Positions 8,497 to 17,321 of a stretch of 64,000 bases of DNA are shown piece after piece. The DNA is from an uncultured Prevotella sp. (GTDB lineage: Bacteria; Bacteroidota; Bacteroidia; Bacteroidales; Bacteroidaceae), in assembly GCA_937907705.1 (NCBI GenBank), contig CALCVP010000083.1, positions 79,415 through 143,414 of the forward strand, in the 5' to 3' direction. The position numbers were made by a program, and so were the translations under genes. The notes under the pieces were generated by a model, which worked only from the letters and a program-made list of their open reading frames with translations, made no database searches and had not been told where the DNA came from. Position 1 is the stretch's first letter. Each line of letters starts with the position of its first letter.

Positions 8497-9186
8497 ATGT
8501 CATGTATTTTAAATATTGAGACGAGCACAAACGTGTGCTCTGTAGCAGTAAGTAAGGACGGTACCTGCATCTTCAACAAAGAAGATCACAGCGGTCCTAA
8601 CCATGCAGTAAAACTTGGAGTCTTTGTAGATGAGGCTCTTTCGTATATAGATAACAGAGATATCAAACTGGAAGCAGTGGCCGTAAGTTGTGGTCCCGGC
8701 TCTTATACAGGACTGCGCATCGGCGTATCCATGGCCAAAGGCATCTGCTATGGCCGTGATGCAAAGCTGATAGCAGTGCCCACATTGGAGCTGATGGCAG
8801 TACCCGTACTGCTACACCATGAGCTGGAAGACGATGCATTGGTATGCCCTATGCTCGATGCACGACGCATGGAGGTCTACGCTGGCATCTACGACAAGAG
8901 CCTAAAGGAAATCAGACCCATACAAGCCGATGTGGTAGACTCAGACACCTACAAGCAGCTTCTGGACAACCACAAGATTTACTTCTTTGGGAATGGTGCC
9001 TGCAAGTGTATGGAAACCATTAATCATCCTAACGCACAGCTTATTAAAGGTATTGAGCCATTGGCACAGAACATGTTTCCGCTGGCCGACAAGAGCATGA
9101 AAGAAGGCAAATTTGAAGACGTAGCCTACTTTGTTCCTTTCTATCTGAAAGACTTTGTAGCCAAAACGCCCAAGAAGCTTCTGTAA
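8497..9186 (+). CDS. tsaB: tRNA N6-threonylcarbamoyladenosine biosynthesis protein TsaB
   Basis: Partner of TsaD and TsaE in making the t6A modification at position 37 of ANN-decoding tRNAs. The start at 8497 (MSCILNIETST) gives 229 residues beginning with the ASKHA-fold phosphate motif. An upstream ATG would add ten residues that overlap the promoter. The stretch GPGSYTGLRIG (about residue 68) is the TsaB/TsaD signature. First gene of a plus-strand run tsaB, DUF4290, murA, rimM, dxr, rseP. Confidence 0.92.
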   Translation: MSCILNIETSTNVCSVAVSKDGTCIFNKEDHSGPNHAVKLGVFVDEALSYIDNRDIKLEAVAVSCGPGSYTGLRIGVSMAKGICYGRDAKLIAVPTLELMAVPVLLHHELEDDALVCPMLDARRMEVYAGIYDKSLKEIRPIQADVVDSDTYKQLLDNHKIYFFGNGACKCMETINHPNAQLIKGIEPLAQNMFPLADKSMKEGKFEDVAYFVPFYLKDFVAKTPKKLL

Positions 9187-9309
9187 CGACAAAGTCACAT
9201 GCAGACAACTGCTGCCAACAGATAACCACAAGAGCACCAAGGCAGGCGACGCACACAACACTGCGCCTGCTACCATATACAAACAACATATTTGAACACC
9301 TACCTAACA

Positions 9310-9906
9310 ATGAACATTGAAGGATTAGACTATAACACCCAACGCGAAAAACTTATTCTGCCGGAATATGGCAGAGAAGTGCAGAAAATGGTAGACTATG
9401 CCATGACGCTTTCCAACAAAAGCGAGCGGCAAAGATGCGCCGAAACCATTGTCAGCATCATGGAACGCATGTTTCCACAAACGCGCGAGAATATAGACTA
9501 TAAGCAAAAGCTGTGGGATCATTTGGCACTGATGAGCAACTTCCAACTCGATATTGACTATCCTGTCGATATCAGCGAGGCAAAAAACATCATGGAAAAG
9601 CCGCAACCTATGGCTTACCCAAAAACACAAAACCCGGTAAAGCACTATGGCAGCATGCTGTTTGAACTCTTTGAAAAACTCAAAGACATGCAACCAGGAC
9701 AGCAACGCGATGAACTCACAAGACTGGTAGCCAACCAGATGAAACGCAACCTGATACAATGGAGCCACGGTTCGTGCGATGACGAGAAGATAGCATCAGA
9801 CTTGGCACGCTTTACTGACGGCAAAATACAACTTGACCTCAACGGCTTTAAGTTCAATGTAGGCTCTATGAAAGAACCTGCCGAGAAAAAGCGTAAAAGA
9901 AAATAA
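9310..9906 (+). CDS. DUF4290 domain-containing protein
   Basis: 198 residues from the ATG at 9310 (MNIEGLDYNTQREKL); the ATG at 9292 adds six residues and is less typical. It is a highly charged, probably cytoplasmic protein with a basic tail, KKRKRK. The family is restricted to Bacteroidota and has no known function. It is placed directly before murA (37-bp gap), an order I recall from many genomes of this phylum, which hints at a role in envelope growth or translation, but that is only inference. Confidence 0.85.
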   Translation: MNIEGLDYNTQREKLILPEYGREVQKMVDYAMTLSNKSERQRCAETIVSIMERMFPQTRENIDYKQKLWDHLALMSNFQLDIDYPVDISEAKNIMEKPQPMAYPKTQNPVKHYGSMLFELFEKLKDMQPGQQRDELTRLVANQMKRNLIQWSHGSCDDEKIASDLARFTDGKIQLDLNGFKFNVGSMKEPAEKKRKRK

Positions 9907-9942
9907 TCCCATATCAGACAACATCTTTAAACCACAGCCAAT

Positions 9943-11253
9943 ATGGAATCGTTTATCATAGAAGGTGGACACATGCTCAGTGGCACCATTACACCACAAG
10001 GCGCTAAAAACGAAGCACTCGAAGTAATCTGTGCCACACTGCTTACAGAAGAAGAAGTAATCATAAAGAATGTGCCGGATATACTCGATGTAAATAACCT
10101 CATACAGCTACTTACCGACATGGGAGTGGAGGTAAAAAGGCCTACTCGCAACGAATATATATTCAAGGCCGACCATATAAACCTCGACTATCTGGAAAGT
10201 GATGAATTTATACGTAAATGCTCTTCACTCAGAGGCAGTGTGCTCATGATAGGGCCGCTATTGGCACGTTTTGGCAAAGCTGTGGTAGCAAAACCTGGAG
10301 GCGACAAAATTGGCAGACGACGACTGGATACCCACTTCCTCGGTTTTAAACACTTAGGTGCAAGGTTCTCACACAACGATGAACGAAACACCTTTATCAT
10401 CAGCGGGAAACACCTCAAAGGGTGCTACATGCTGCTCGATGAAGCGTCTGTAACAGGTACTGCCAACATCATCATGGCGGCAGTATTGGCCAAAGGCACC
10501 ACCACTATCTACAACGCAGCGTGCGAACCTTATATACAGCAACTGTGCCACCTGCTCAACAGCATGGGTGCCAACATCAGCGGAATAGCCTCTAACCTCA
10601 TTACCATAGTAGGCGTAGAAAAGCTGCATGGCGCACAGCACACCGTGCTGCCCGACATGATTGAGGTGGGATCATTTATCGGCATGGCAGCTATGGTCGG
10701 CAATGGCATACGCATCAAAGACGTGTCGCTGAGAAACTTAGGCATCATACCGGATGCCTTCAGAAGGCTTGGCGTAAAGATAGAAGTGGAAAACGACGAC
10801 CTTATCATACCCCGACAGCCCCACTACCAGATAGAATCATTCATTGACGGGTCTATCATGACATTGGCAGATGCACCGTGGCCAGGGCTCACCCCCGACC
10901 TTCTGTCTGTACTGTTGGTGGTGGCCACACAAGCAAGAGGTAGCGTGTTGTTTCACCAAAAAATGTTTGAAAGCCGCTTGTTCTTTGTAGACAAACTCAT
11001 TGACATGGGTGCACAAATTATCCTTTGCGACCCTCACAGAGCCGTAGTAGTAGGGCATGACCACAAGATAAGGCTGCGCCCAGGGCGCATGACCAGTCCT
11101 GACATCCGTGCAGGTATAGCTTTGCTCATTGCAGCATTAAGTGCCAATGGTACCAGCCGCATAGACAACATCGCACAAATAGACCGTGGTTACGAGGATA
11201 TTGAAGCACGGCTCAATGCTTTGGGAGCCATAATACAGCGCGTGGACAACTAA
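9943..11253 (+). CDS. murA: UDP-N-acetylglucosamine 1-carboxyvinyltransferase with Asp in place of the catalytic Cys
   Basis: First committed step of peptidoglycan synthesis: transfers enolpyruvate from PEP to UDP-GlcNAc in the cytoplasm. 436 residues. GAKNEALEV (residues 20-28) holds the UDP-GlcNAc lysine-asparagine pair. The active-site loop reads PGGDKIGRRRLD, so residue 121 is aspartate where the E. coli enzyme has Cys115. A Cys-to-Asp change at this site is known to make MurA insensitive to fosfomycin while keeping activity. It lies 67 bp before rimM in the same run. Confidence 0.95.
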   Translation: MESFIIEGGHMLSGTITPQGAKNEALEVICATLLTEEEVIIKNVPDILDVNNLIQLLTDMGVEVKRPTRNEYIFKADHINLDYLESDEFIRKCSSLRGSVLMIGPLLARFGKAVVAKPGGDKIGRRRLDTHFLGFKHLGARFSHNDERNTFIISGKHLKGCYMLLDEASVTGTANIIMAAVLAKGTTTIYNAACEPYIQQLCHLLNSMGANISGIASNLITIVGVEKLHGAQHTVLPDMIEVGSFIGMAAMVGNGIRIKDVSLRNLGIIPDAFRRLGVKIEVENDDLIIPRQPHYQIESFIDGSIMTLADAPWPGLTPDLLSVLLVVATQARGSVLFHQKMFESRLFFVDKLIDMGAQIILCDPHRAVVVGHDHKIRLRPGRMTSPDIRAGIALLIAALSANGTSRIDNIAQIDRGYEDIEARLNALGAIIQRVDN

Positions 11254-11319
11254 AAACAATCCACTTTGAAAAAGCTTCTACAAACAGATAACATACACAT
11301 TACATAATAACAGCATACA

Positions 11320-11847
11320 ATGATAAGGCAGGACGAAGTCTACAAGATTGGCAAGATAGGAAAGCCACACGGCGTAAAAGGCGAACTTACCTTTGCGTTT
11401 GACGATGATGTGTTTGACCGTGTGGATGCAGACTACTTGGTGTTGCTCATAGACGGCATACTGGTTCCTTTCTTCTTTGAGGAATATCGCTTCAAAAGCG
11501 ATGACACAGCACTGGTAAAATTCACCGACATTGACACCAAAGAGCAAGCACAAGAGCTTACAGGCTGTGAGGTGTTCTTTCCTAAAAAGCTGTCAGATAG
11601 AGACGAATCCGACATCACATGGAATGAAACCACAGGCTTTAAGCTGATAGACCTTAACAACAGTCATCAGCTAATAGGCACCGTAACCCATGTAGACGAC
11701 TCCACAATCAATATCCTTTTCAATGTGAGAAACGACAAAGGACAAGACATATTGATACCTGCTTCAGAAGAATTTATAAAGGAGATTGATGCAGAAAAGC
11801 GCGAAATAAAAGTCAGCTTGCCTGAGGGTCTTCTTGATTTAGTATAA
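11320..11847 (+). CDS. rimM: Ribosome maturation factor RimM
   Basis: Binds ribosomal protein S19 and helps 16S rRNA processing. 175 residues with the N-terminal RimM barrel (YKIGKIGKPHGVKGEL) and the C-terminal PRC-barrel domain ending in LPEGLLDL, both typical. It is only 11 bp before dxr, so the two are clearly co-transcribed. Confidence 0.94.
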   Translation: MIRQDEVYKIGKIGKPHGVKGELTFAFDDDVFDRVDADYLVLLIDGILVPFFFEEYRFKSDDTALVKFTDIDTKEQAQELTGCEVFFPKKLSDRDESDITWNETTGFKLIDLNNSHQLIGTVTHVDDSTINILFNVRNDKGQDILIPASEEFIKEIDAEKREIKVSLPEGLLDLV

Positions 11848-11858
11848 TTTCAATTATC

Positions 11859-13016
11859 ATGAAAAAGCAAATAGCCATCTTAGGCTCCACGGGTTCCATC
11901 GGGACTCAAGCATTACAGGTAATAAAAGAACACAACGAGCTGTTTGAGGCCTACTGCCTTACTGCCAATAACCGCGTAAAAGAGCTGGCACAACAAGCCA
12001 GAGAATTTAAGCCGGCAGCTGTTGTCATAGCCAATGAAGATAAATATGAGGAATTGAAAGCACTGCTCTCCGACATGCCCGACATAAAGGTCTATGCAGG
12101 AAAGCAAGCCCTCAATGAGATAGTAGAGGCGCAACCCATCGACATGGTACTGACAGCTATGGTAGGATTTGCAGGACTTACCCCCACGATTCATGCCATT
12201 AAAGCCCACAAAAAGATATGTTTGGCCAACAAAGAGACACTTGTCGTGGCAGGCGAACTTATCTGCCGGTTAGCCAATGAGTACCATGCCCCCATCCTAC
12301 CGGTAGACAGTGAACACTCTGCTATATTCCAAAGCCTTATCGGCGAAGGCGACAATGAGATAGAAAAGATACTGCTTACCGCGTCAGGTGGACCTTTCCG
12401 CAACTATACTATCGACCAATTAGCCAATGTAACAAAGGCCGATGCGCTCAAGCATCCTACCTGGAACATGGGAGCCAAGATAACTATCGACAGCGCATCC
12501 ATGATGAACAAAGGCTTTGAAGTGATAGAAGCCAAATGGCTGTTTGGCGTTCCTGCGGAAAAGATACAAGTGCTGATACACCCCCAGAGCATTGTACACA
12601 GTGCAGTACAGTTTACCGATGGTGCTGTAAAAGCACAGCTCGGCGTGCCCGATATGCGCCTTCCCATCCAGTTTGCCTTTACTTATCCCGATCGGTTGCA
12701 CCTCAGTGAGGACAGACTTGACCTGTTCAAGCAACCTTTGGAGTTCTTTGAACCTGACCTGAAGAAATTCCGTTGCTTGGCATTAGCATTCGAAGCCATC
12801 AAGCAAGGCGGCAATATGCCATGTATAGTCAATGCCGCCAACGAGACAGTAAACCGCGGATTCTTGGAAGACAAGTGCTCATTCATGGCCATGAGCGATA
12901 TCATTGAAAAGACCATGAGTCGCGTAACATTCTGCAACAATGCTGATTACGACACTTATGTAGCCACTGATGCCGAAGCAAGAAGAGTGGCACAAGAGCT
13001 CATGAATAACCAATAA
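11859..13016 (+). CDS. dxr: 1-deoxy-D-xylulose 5-phosphate reductoisomerase
   Basis: Converts DXP to 2-C-methyl-D-erythritol 4-phosphate with NADPH, the second step of the non-mevalonate isoprenoid pathway. 385 residues. LGSTGSIGTQAL (residues 8-19) is the NADPH-binding motif, LANKETLVVAGE the substrate loop and PVDSEHSAIFQ the metal-binding region. Isoprenoids made here feed UppS (60057-60800) for cell-wall lipid carriers. The following 235 bp are repeat DNA, then rseP. Confidence 0.96.
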   Translation: MKKQIAILGSTGSIGTQALQVIKEHNELFEAYCLTANNRVKELAQQAREFKPAAVVIANEDKYEELKALLSDMPDIKVYAGKQALNEIVEAQPIDMVLTAMVGFAGLTPTIHAIKAHKKICLANKETLVVAGELICRLANEYHAPILPVDSEHSAIFQSLIGEGDNEIEKILLTASGGPFRNYTIDQLANVTKADALKHPTWNMGAKITIDSASMMNKGFEVIEAKWLFGVPAEKIQVLIHPQSIVHSAVQFTDGAVKAQLGVPDMRLPIQFAFTYPDRLHLSEDRLDLFKQPLEFFEPDLKKFRCLALAFEAIKQGGNMPCIVNAANETVNRGFLEDKCSFMAMSDIIEKTMSRVTFCNNADYDTYVATDAEARRVAQELMNNQ

Positions 13017-13084
13017 GCAAGGCAAGCACAATACAAATGGGCCAAGAAAGGTAAAAATACAATCAGCAAAGACACTGAAAGAAC

Positions 13085-13238
13085 GCATCAATAGCATAAA
13101 ATGAAAGCACCAAATGCATAGAAACAAGGCGCCAAATGCATTAGGCATCAAGTGTTGAAACACTAAAATCTAAATATCAGAACAGAAAGAATAAAGCATT
13201 GAAACATTAAAAATAGAATATTAAAACATAAAAGAAAA
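13085..13238. repeat. 22-bp periodic array between dxr and rseP, about seven units
   Basis: Units start at 13085, 13107, 13129, 13151, 13173, 13195 and 13217. The pairs are clear: GCACCAAATGCAT (13107) against GCGCCAAATGCAT (13129), one step apart, and AGTGTTGAAACACTAAAA (13151) against AGCATTGAAACATTAAAA (13195), two steps apart. The sequence is A-rich and unlike family A, but the step is again exactly 22 bp. The array fills most of the spacer and ends 13 bp before the rseP start, so it would be in any dxr-rseP transcript. Confidence 0.7.
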
Positions 13239-13251
13239 CATTTAAAACCAC

Positions 13252-14655
13252 ATGGAAATATTTTTAATACGACTGCTGCAATTCATGTTGGCCATATCGC
13301 TGTTGGTATTGTTGCATGAAGGTGGCCACTTTTTCTTTGCCAAACTATTTGGCGTAAGAGTTGAGAAATTCTACTTATTCTTTGACCCATGGTTTCATCT
13401 TTTTGAGTTCAAGCCCAAGAATAGCGACACAACCTATGGCGTAGGCTGGCTTCCTCTTGGCGGATATTGCAAAATTTCAGGCATGATAGACGAGTCTATG
13501 GACACTGAACAGATGAAAAAGCCAGCCCAACCATGGGAGTTCCGCTCCAAACCAGCATGGCAACGACTGTTTATCATGATAGGAGGTGTATTGGTAAACT
13601 TCCTGTTAGCTCTTTTCATTTACTCTATGGTGCTCTTTACTTGGGGCGATTCTTACTTCCAGTTAGACAAAATGTCTATGGGCATGAAGTTCAACCAAGA
13701 CGCCAAGAACATCGGCTTTAAAGACGGAGACATTATCACAGGGGCTGACGGAAAGACCATTACCAAGTTTGATGTAGATATGTATCGCGACATTGCAGAT
13801 GCCCAATCTGTCAATGTTTTGCGCCAAGGCAAGTCCGTAAATATTGCCATGCCTAAAGACATGAGCCTGATACAGATGCTTAAAAGCGACCCTGTCTTTA
13901 CTCGCCCGTTTATTCCTGCCACGGTAGATACAGTGATACCACACTCTGTGGCTGCCCGTATTGGCATTCAAAAGACCGACCGCATCATAGCCGTTAACGG
14001 CAAAAAGGTTGACTCCTGGTATGAATTTGACAACCAAATCGGCGTTTTAAGAGACCTGTTGGCCAATGCCAAGACCCATGAAGACAGCCTCAAGGTACGC
14101 CGTGTGACCATTACATTCTGCAAGACAAAGGGCGACAGCTTGGCCACTTGCGACAACTCACACTGGTATGTGGCACATTTCACCCTCTCGTCAGAACTGA
14201 CCATGGGCATCGGCAAGTCAAGTTTGGCTACCTTCTACAAACCTGTAACGCTGCGATATGGTTTCTTCCAGAGTTTTCCAGCTGGCATCAAATATGGTTT
14301 AGGTGTGCTTCAAGGCTATGTAGACGACCTTAAATACGTGTTTACTGCCGACGGAGCCAAGTCTCTTGGCGGATTTGGAGCCATAGGAAGCCTATTTCCT
14401 CCTACCTGGGATTGGATGATATTCTGGCGTATGACAGCTTTCCTGAGCATCATTCTCGCCTTTATGAACATACTGCCTATCCCTGCCTTGGATGGTGGAC
14501 ACGTGCTTTTCCTACTGTATGAAATGATAACACGCCGCAAACCCAGCGAGAAGTTCCTTATCTATGCAGAGTATGTAGGCCTTGCCATCCTTGTCATACT
14601 GATGGTAGTAGCCAACTTAAACGACATATTACGCTGGTTAGGATACATGCAATAA
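13252..14655 (+). CDS. rseP: RIP metalloprotease RseP (site-2 protease)
   Basis: Inner-membrane zinc protease that cuts membrane-anchored anti-sigma factors and remnant signal peptides. 467 residues. HEGGH at residues 22-26 lies in the first membrane segment. A periplasmic PDZ region spans roughly 130-290 and the LDGGH motif lies in the third membrane segment. In the FecR-type systems of this phylum, a RseP-like protease is a plausible activator of sigma factors such as the one at 35761-36360. It is followed by a strong terminator. Confidence 0.94.
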   Translation: MEIFLIRLLQFMLAISLLVLLHEGGHFFFAKLFGVRVEKFYLFFDPWFHLFEFKPKNSDTTYGVGWLPLGGYCKISGMIDESMDTEQMKKPAQPWEFRSKPAWQRLFIMIGGVLVNFLLALFIYSMVLFTWGDSYFQLDKMSMGMKFNQDAKNIGFKDGDIITGADGKTITKFDVDMYRDIADAQSVNVLRQGKSVNIAMPKDMSLIQMLKSDPVFTRPFIPATVDTVIPHSVAARIGIQKTDRIIAVNGKKVDSWYEFDNQIGVLRDLLANAKTHEDSLKVRRVTITFCKTKGDSLATCDNSHWYVAHFTLSSELTMGIGKSSLATFYKPVTLRYGFFQSFPAGIKYGLGVLQGYVDDLKYVFTADGAKSLGGFGAIGSLFPPTWDWMIFWRMTAFLSIILAFMNILPIPALDGGHVLFLLYEMITRRKPSEKFLIYAEYVGLAILVILMVVANLNDILRWLGYMQ

Positions 14656-14706
14656 GCAGTCCTTGCAGTACAGGAAACAAGACATACGTCTTTTATTCAA
14701 GACAAG

Positions 14707-14745
14707 CAAGCAGCCTTTTCCCGAGAGAACAGGCTGCTTGTTTTA
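14707..14745 (+). terminator. Rho-independent terminator after rseP
   Basis: CAAGCAGCCT (14707-14716) and AGGCTGCTTG (14731-14740) form a perfect 10-bp stem followed by TTTTAT. It closes the tsaB-rseP run. Confidence 0.85.
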
Positions 14746-14795
14746 TACCTATTAAGGTATCTTCTACCCTTTTTACGGTTTCAACATCATTACTG

Positions 14796-14826
14796 TTGAT
14801 TATATGAAATATAAAAACTAACTTTG
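14796..14826 (+). promoter_or_regulatory. Promoter of the MATE exporter gene
   Basis: TTG (14796-14798), a 20-bp gap and TAACTTTG (14819-14826) fit the Bacteroidota -33/-7 pattern, 56 bp before the ATG at 14883. Confidence 0.65.
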
Positions 14827-14882
14827 CAACCAATAGAAAAGATGAGCTCTCTTCAACTGTTCTATCATACAACTATTTACGC

Positions 14883-16313
14883 ATGAGCAACAAAAATACG
14901 AAAACCGAACTGCTGAACCATATCCGCCAGCACAAGTCCATGACCTTTGGCGAACAGCTACAGCTTACGCTCATGCTCAGCACTCCAGCCATTTTAGCGC
15001 AACTTACCACTACTATCATGCAATACATTGATGCCTCTATGGTAGGAAGTTTGGGTGCCAATGCCTCCGCATCAATAGGTCTTATAGAGTCCACCACATG
15101 GCTTTTGGGCAGTGTATGCTCTGCCATAGCAGCCGGTTTCCATGTGCAAGTGGCCCATTTCTTAGGGGGTAATGATGCAAAAGCAGCCCGTTCGGTACTG
15201 CGTCAAGGCATTGTTACAGTGCTGTTGTTCAGCGCTTTGTTAGGCTGTGGGTCGCTACTCATCAGCCCTTATCTGCCTATTTGGTTGGGAGGCAATGCCG
15301 ATATCAACGCCATGTCATCGTCTTACTTTTCCATTATAGCCGTAGGTATTCCCGTGTTTCAGTTTACCATGTTAGGTGCAGGCATGCTCCGAAGCAGTGG
15401 CAACATGGTCGTACCCAGTGTAATGAGTGTAGTGATGATGGTGTTGGACGTTATCTTCAACTTCTTTCTTATCTTCCCCACCAGAGACATCAGCCTTCTC
15501 GGACTGCAACTGCATGTACCCGGTTTTGGTCTTTCGGTAACAGGAGCCGCTTTAGGCACAGTACTGGCCGAGCTGCTGTCAGCCTCGCTCATGATGTATC
15601 TGCTGTGCTTTAGGTCAAAGGAGCTGCGCCTTACTATTGACACGGGACGCTTCCGCCCTACCTATGCTTGCTTGAAGCGTGCCTTCAACATCAGTGCGCC
15701 TATGGGGTTGCAACAGATTATCATGTGCAGTGCCTATGTGGCCATGACCGTTATCATTGCTCCATTGGGCACCTTTGCCATCGCCGCCAACTCGTTTGGC
15801 GTGATAGTAGAGAGCCTTTGCTATATGCCAGGCTATGGCATTGCCGATGCTGCCACTACACTTGTAGGCCAAAGCTTAGGCGCCGGGCGTCATGAACTGA
15901 TGAAGAAGTTTGCCTATATCAGCGTATTCTTAGGCATGGCAGTAATGGCTTTGATGGGCATTGTCATGTATATCGGCGCTCCTTATGCCATGAGCATGAT
16001 GACCCCAGTGGAAGAAGTGCGCCAATTAGGCGTCAGCATACTGCGCATAGAAGCCTTTGCCGAACCTATGTTTGCTGCCGCTATCGTAAGTTACGGTGTG
16101 TTTGTAGGTGCTGCCAACACCCTTGTTCCAAGCGGCATGAATCTGCTGAGCATGTGGGGAGTACGCATTACGCTGGCCGTTATACTGGCTCCTGTTATGG
16201 GGTTGCAGGGTGTATGGTTAGCTATGTGTTGCGAGTTGTGCTTCCGTGGCTTTATCTTTTTGTGCCGGTTGAAGTGGGGTAACTGGGTTAAGCCGCACAA
16301 AGTTGTGGCATAA
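14883..16313 (+). CDS. MATE family efflux transporter
   Basis: Multidrug/toxin exporter of the MATE (NorM/DinF-like) family driven by sodium or protons. 476 residues with about twelve hydrophobic segments in two similar halves. The first helix region contains STPAILAQLTTTIMQYIDASMVG, cut here as STPAILAQLTT plus MVGSLGANASA, a typical MATE start. It has its own promoter and no partner adaptor genes, so it probably works alone. Substrate unknown. Confidence 0.9.
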   Translation: MSNKNTKTELLNHIRQHKSMTFGEQLQLTLMLSTPAILAQLTTTIMQYIDASMVGSLGANASASIGLIESTTWLLGSVCSAIAAGFHVQVAHFLGGNDAKAARSVLRQGIVTVLLFSALLGCGSLLISPYLPIWLGGNADINAMSSSYFSIIAVGIPVFQFTMLGAGMLRSSGNMVVPSVMSVVMMVLDVIFNFFLIFPTRDISLLGLQLHVPGFGLSVTGAALGTVLAELLSASLMMYLLCFRSKELRLTIDTGRFRPTYACLKRAFNISAPMGLQQIIMCSAYVAMTVIIAPLGTFAIAANSFGVIVESLCYMPGYGIADAATTLVGQSLGAGRHELMKKFAYISVFLGMAVMALMGIVMYIGAPYAMSMMTPVEEVRQLGVSILRIEAFAEPMFAAAIVSYGVFVGAANTLVPSGMNLLSMWGVRITLAVILAPVMGLQGVWLAMCCELCFRGFIFLCRLKWGNWVKPHKVVA

Positions 16314-16465
16314 CCACAGTCTACAATCATTCATGCAGCCATCTGCCGCTACAAAACAGCCCTGCTGCAAGAGCTGTATAGATGAACAGGCAATATGAAC
16401 AAATACTGTTATATATATTCAGTGTGTACATGTTTCAAGCGTGTGCATTTAATCAATTCAATGAT

Positions 16466-17314
16466 ATGGAACTAATAAAAGACAAAACTTTTGGGGGCGA
16501 ACGTCCTCTCTTTGAAGTACACAACATGGAACTTGACCATGTAAGAATTACTTTCGGCGAATCAGGTATCAAGGAATGTAGCAACATTGTGTGCCGCAAC
16601 TGCTACTTTGAAGGCAAATATCCGCTCTGGCATGTTGAGGGTTCGGACATCAGCAACTGCTATTTTGCACCTGGTTCACGCTCTGCCATCTGGTATTCCA
16701 ACAACATGAAAATGAGCGATTGCGTGATTAACGGTCCCAAGTTCTTCCGCGAGATGAAGAATGTGGAGCTTAACAATGTTACGATTAACGATGCCGACGA
16801 GACATTTTGGCATGTTGACGGGCTCACACTCAATAATGTTGTGCTGCACGACGGCACCTATCCTTTCATGCACTGCTCTCATATCAAGGTCAACAAGCTG
16901 GAGAGCGACAGCAAATATGTATTCCAATATTGCCACGATGTGGAAATACACGATGCCAAGATTGATACCAAAGACTCTTTCTGGGAGGTAGACAACGTTA
17001 CCGTTTACGACTCGGAACTCAACGGCGAGTATTTGGGATGGCACTCAAGAAACCTCAAATTGGTCAACTGCCACATATCCGGTGAGCAACCATTATGCTA
17101 TGCCGAGAACCTTATTCTTGAAAACTGCACTTTTGACAGCGAGTGCGACAGGGCCTTTGAATATTCTACTGTAGAGGCAGATATCAAGGGATTTATCAAG
17201 AGTATCAAGAATCCTTCTTCGGGACACATCGTGGCAGACAGCATCGGCGAGATTATCTTGGACAAGAATATCAAGGCTCCTGCCAACTGCCAAATTACTA
17301 CCCGCCCAAAATAA
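16466..17314 (+). CDS. DUF3737 family protein (pectate-lyase-like beta helix)
   Basis: 282 residues from the ATG at 16466 (MELIKDKTFGGERPLF), the usual start of the family. An ATG at 16382 would add 28 residues, hydrophobic but without relatives known to me. The body is a run of short repeats ending in N-C/V pairs (for example ISNCYF, MSDCVI, LNNVTI, LVNCHI, LENCTF), the signature of a right-handed parallel beta helix. Function is unknown. It sits 7 bp before the patB-like gene, and in many Firmicutes and Bacteroidota DUF3737 genes lie beside aminotransferase-like genes, so the two probably form one operon. Confidence 0.85.
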   Translation: MELIKDKTFGGERPLFEVHNMELDHVRITFGESGIKECSNIVCRNCYFEGKYPLWHVEGSDISNCYFAPGSRSAIWYSNNMKMSDCVINGPKFFREMKNVELNNVTINDADETFWHVDGLTLNNVVLHDGTYPFMHCSHIKVNKLESDSKYVFQYCHDVEIHDAKIDTKDSFWEVDNVTVYDSELNGEYLGWHSRNLKLVNCHISGEQPLCYAENLILENCTFDSECDRAFEYSTVEADIKGFIKSIKNPSSGHIVADSIGEIILDKNIKAPANCQITTRPK

Positions 17315-17321
17315 GCCTTCC

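Noticed and set aside
16382..16465. 28-codon N-terminal extension of the DUF3737 protein
   Set aside because: The known family begins at MELIKDKTF. The extension is hydrophobic but has no cleavage site consistent with this protein.
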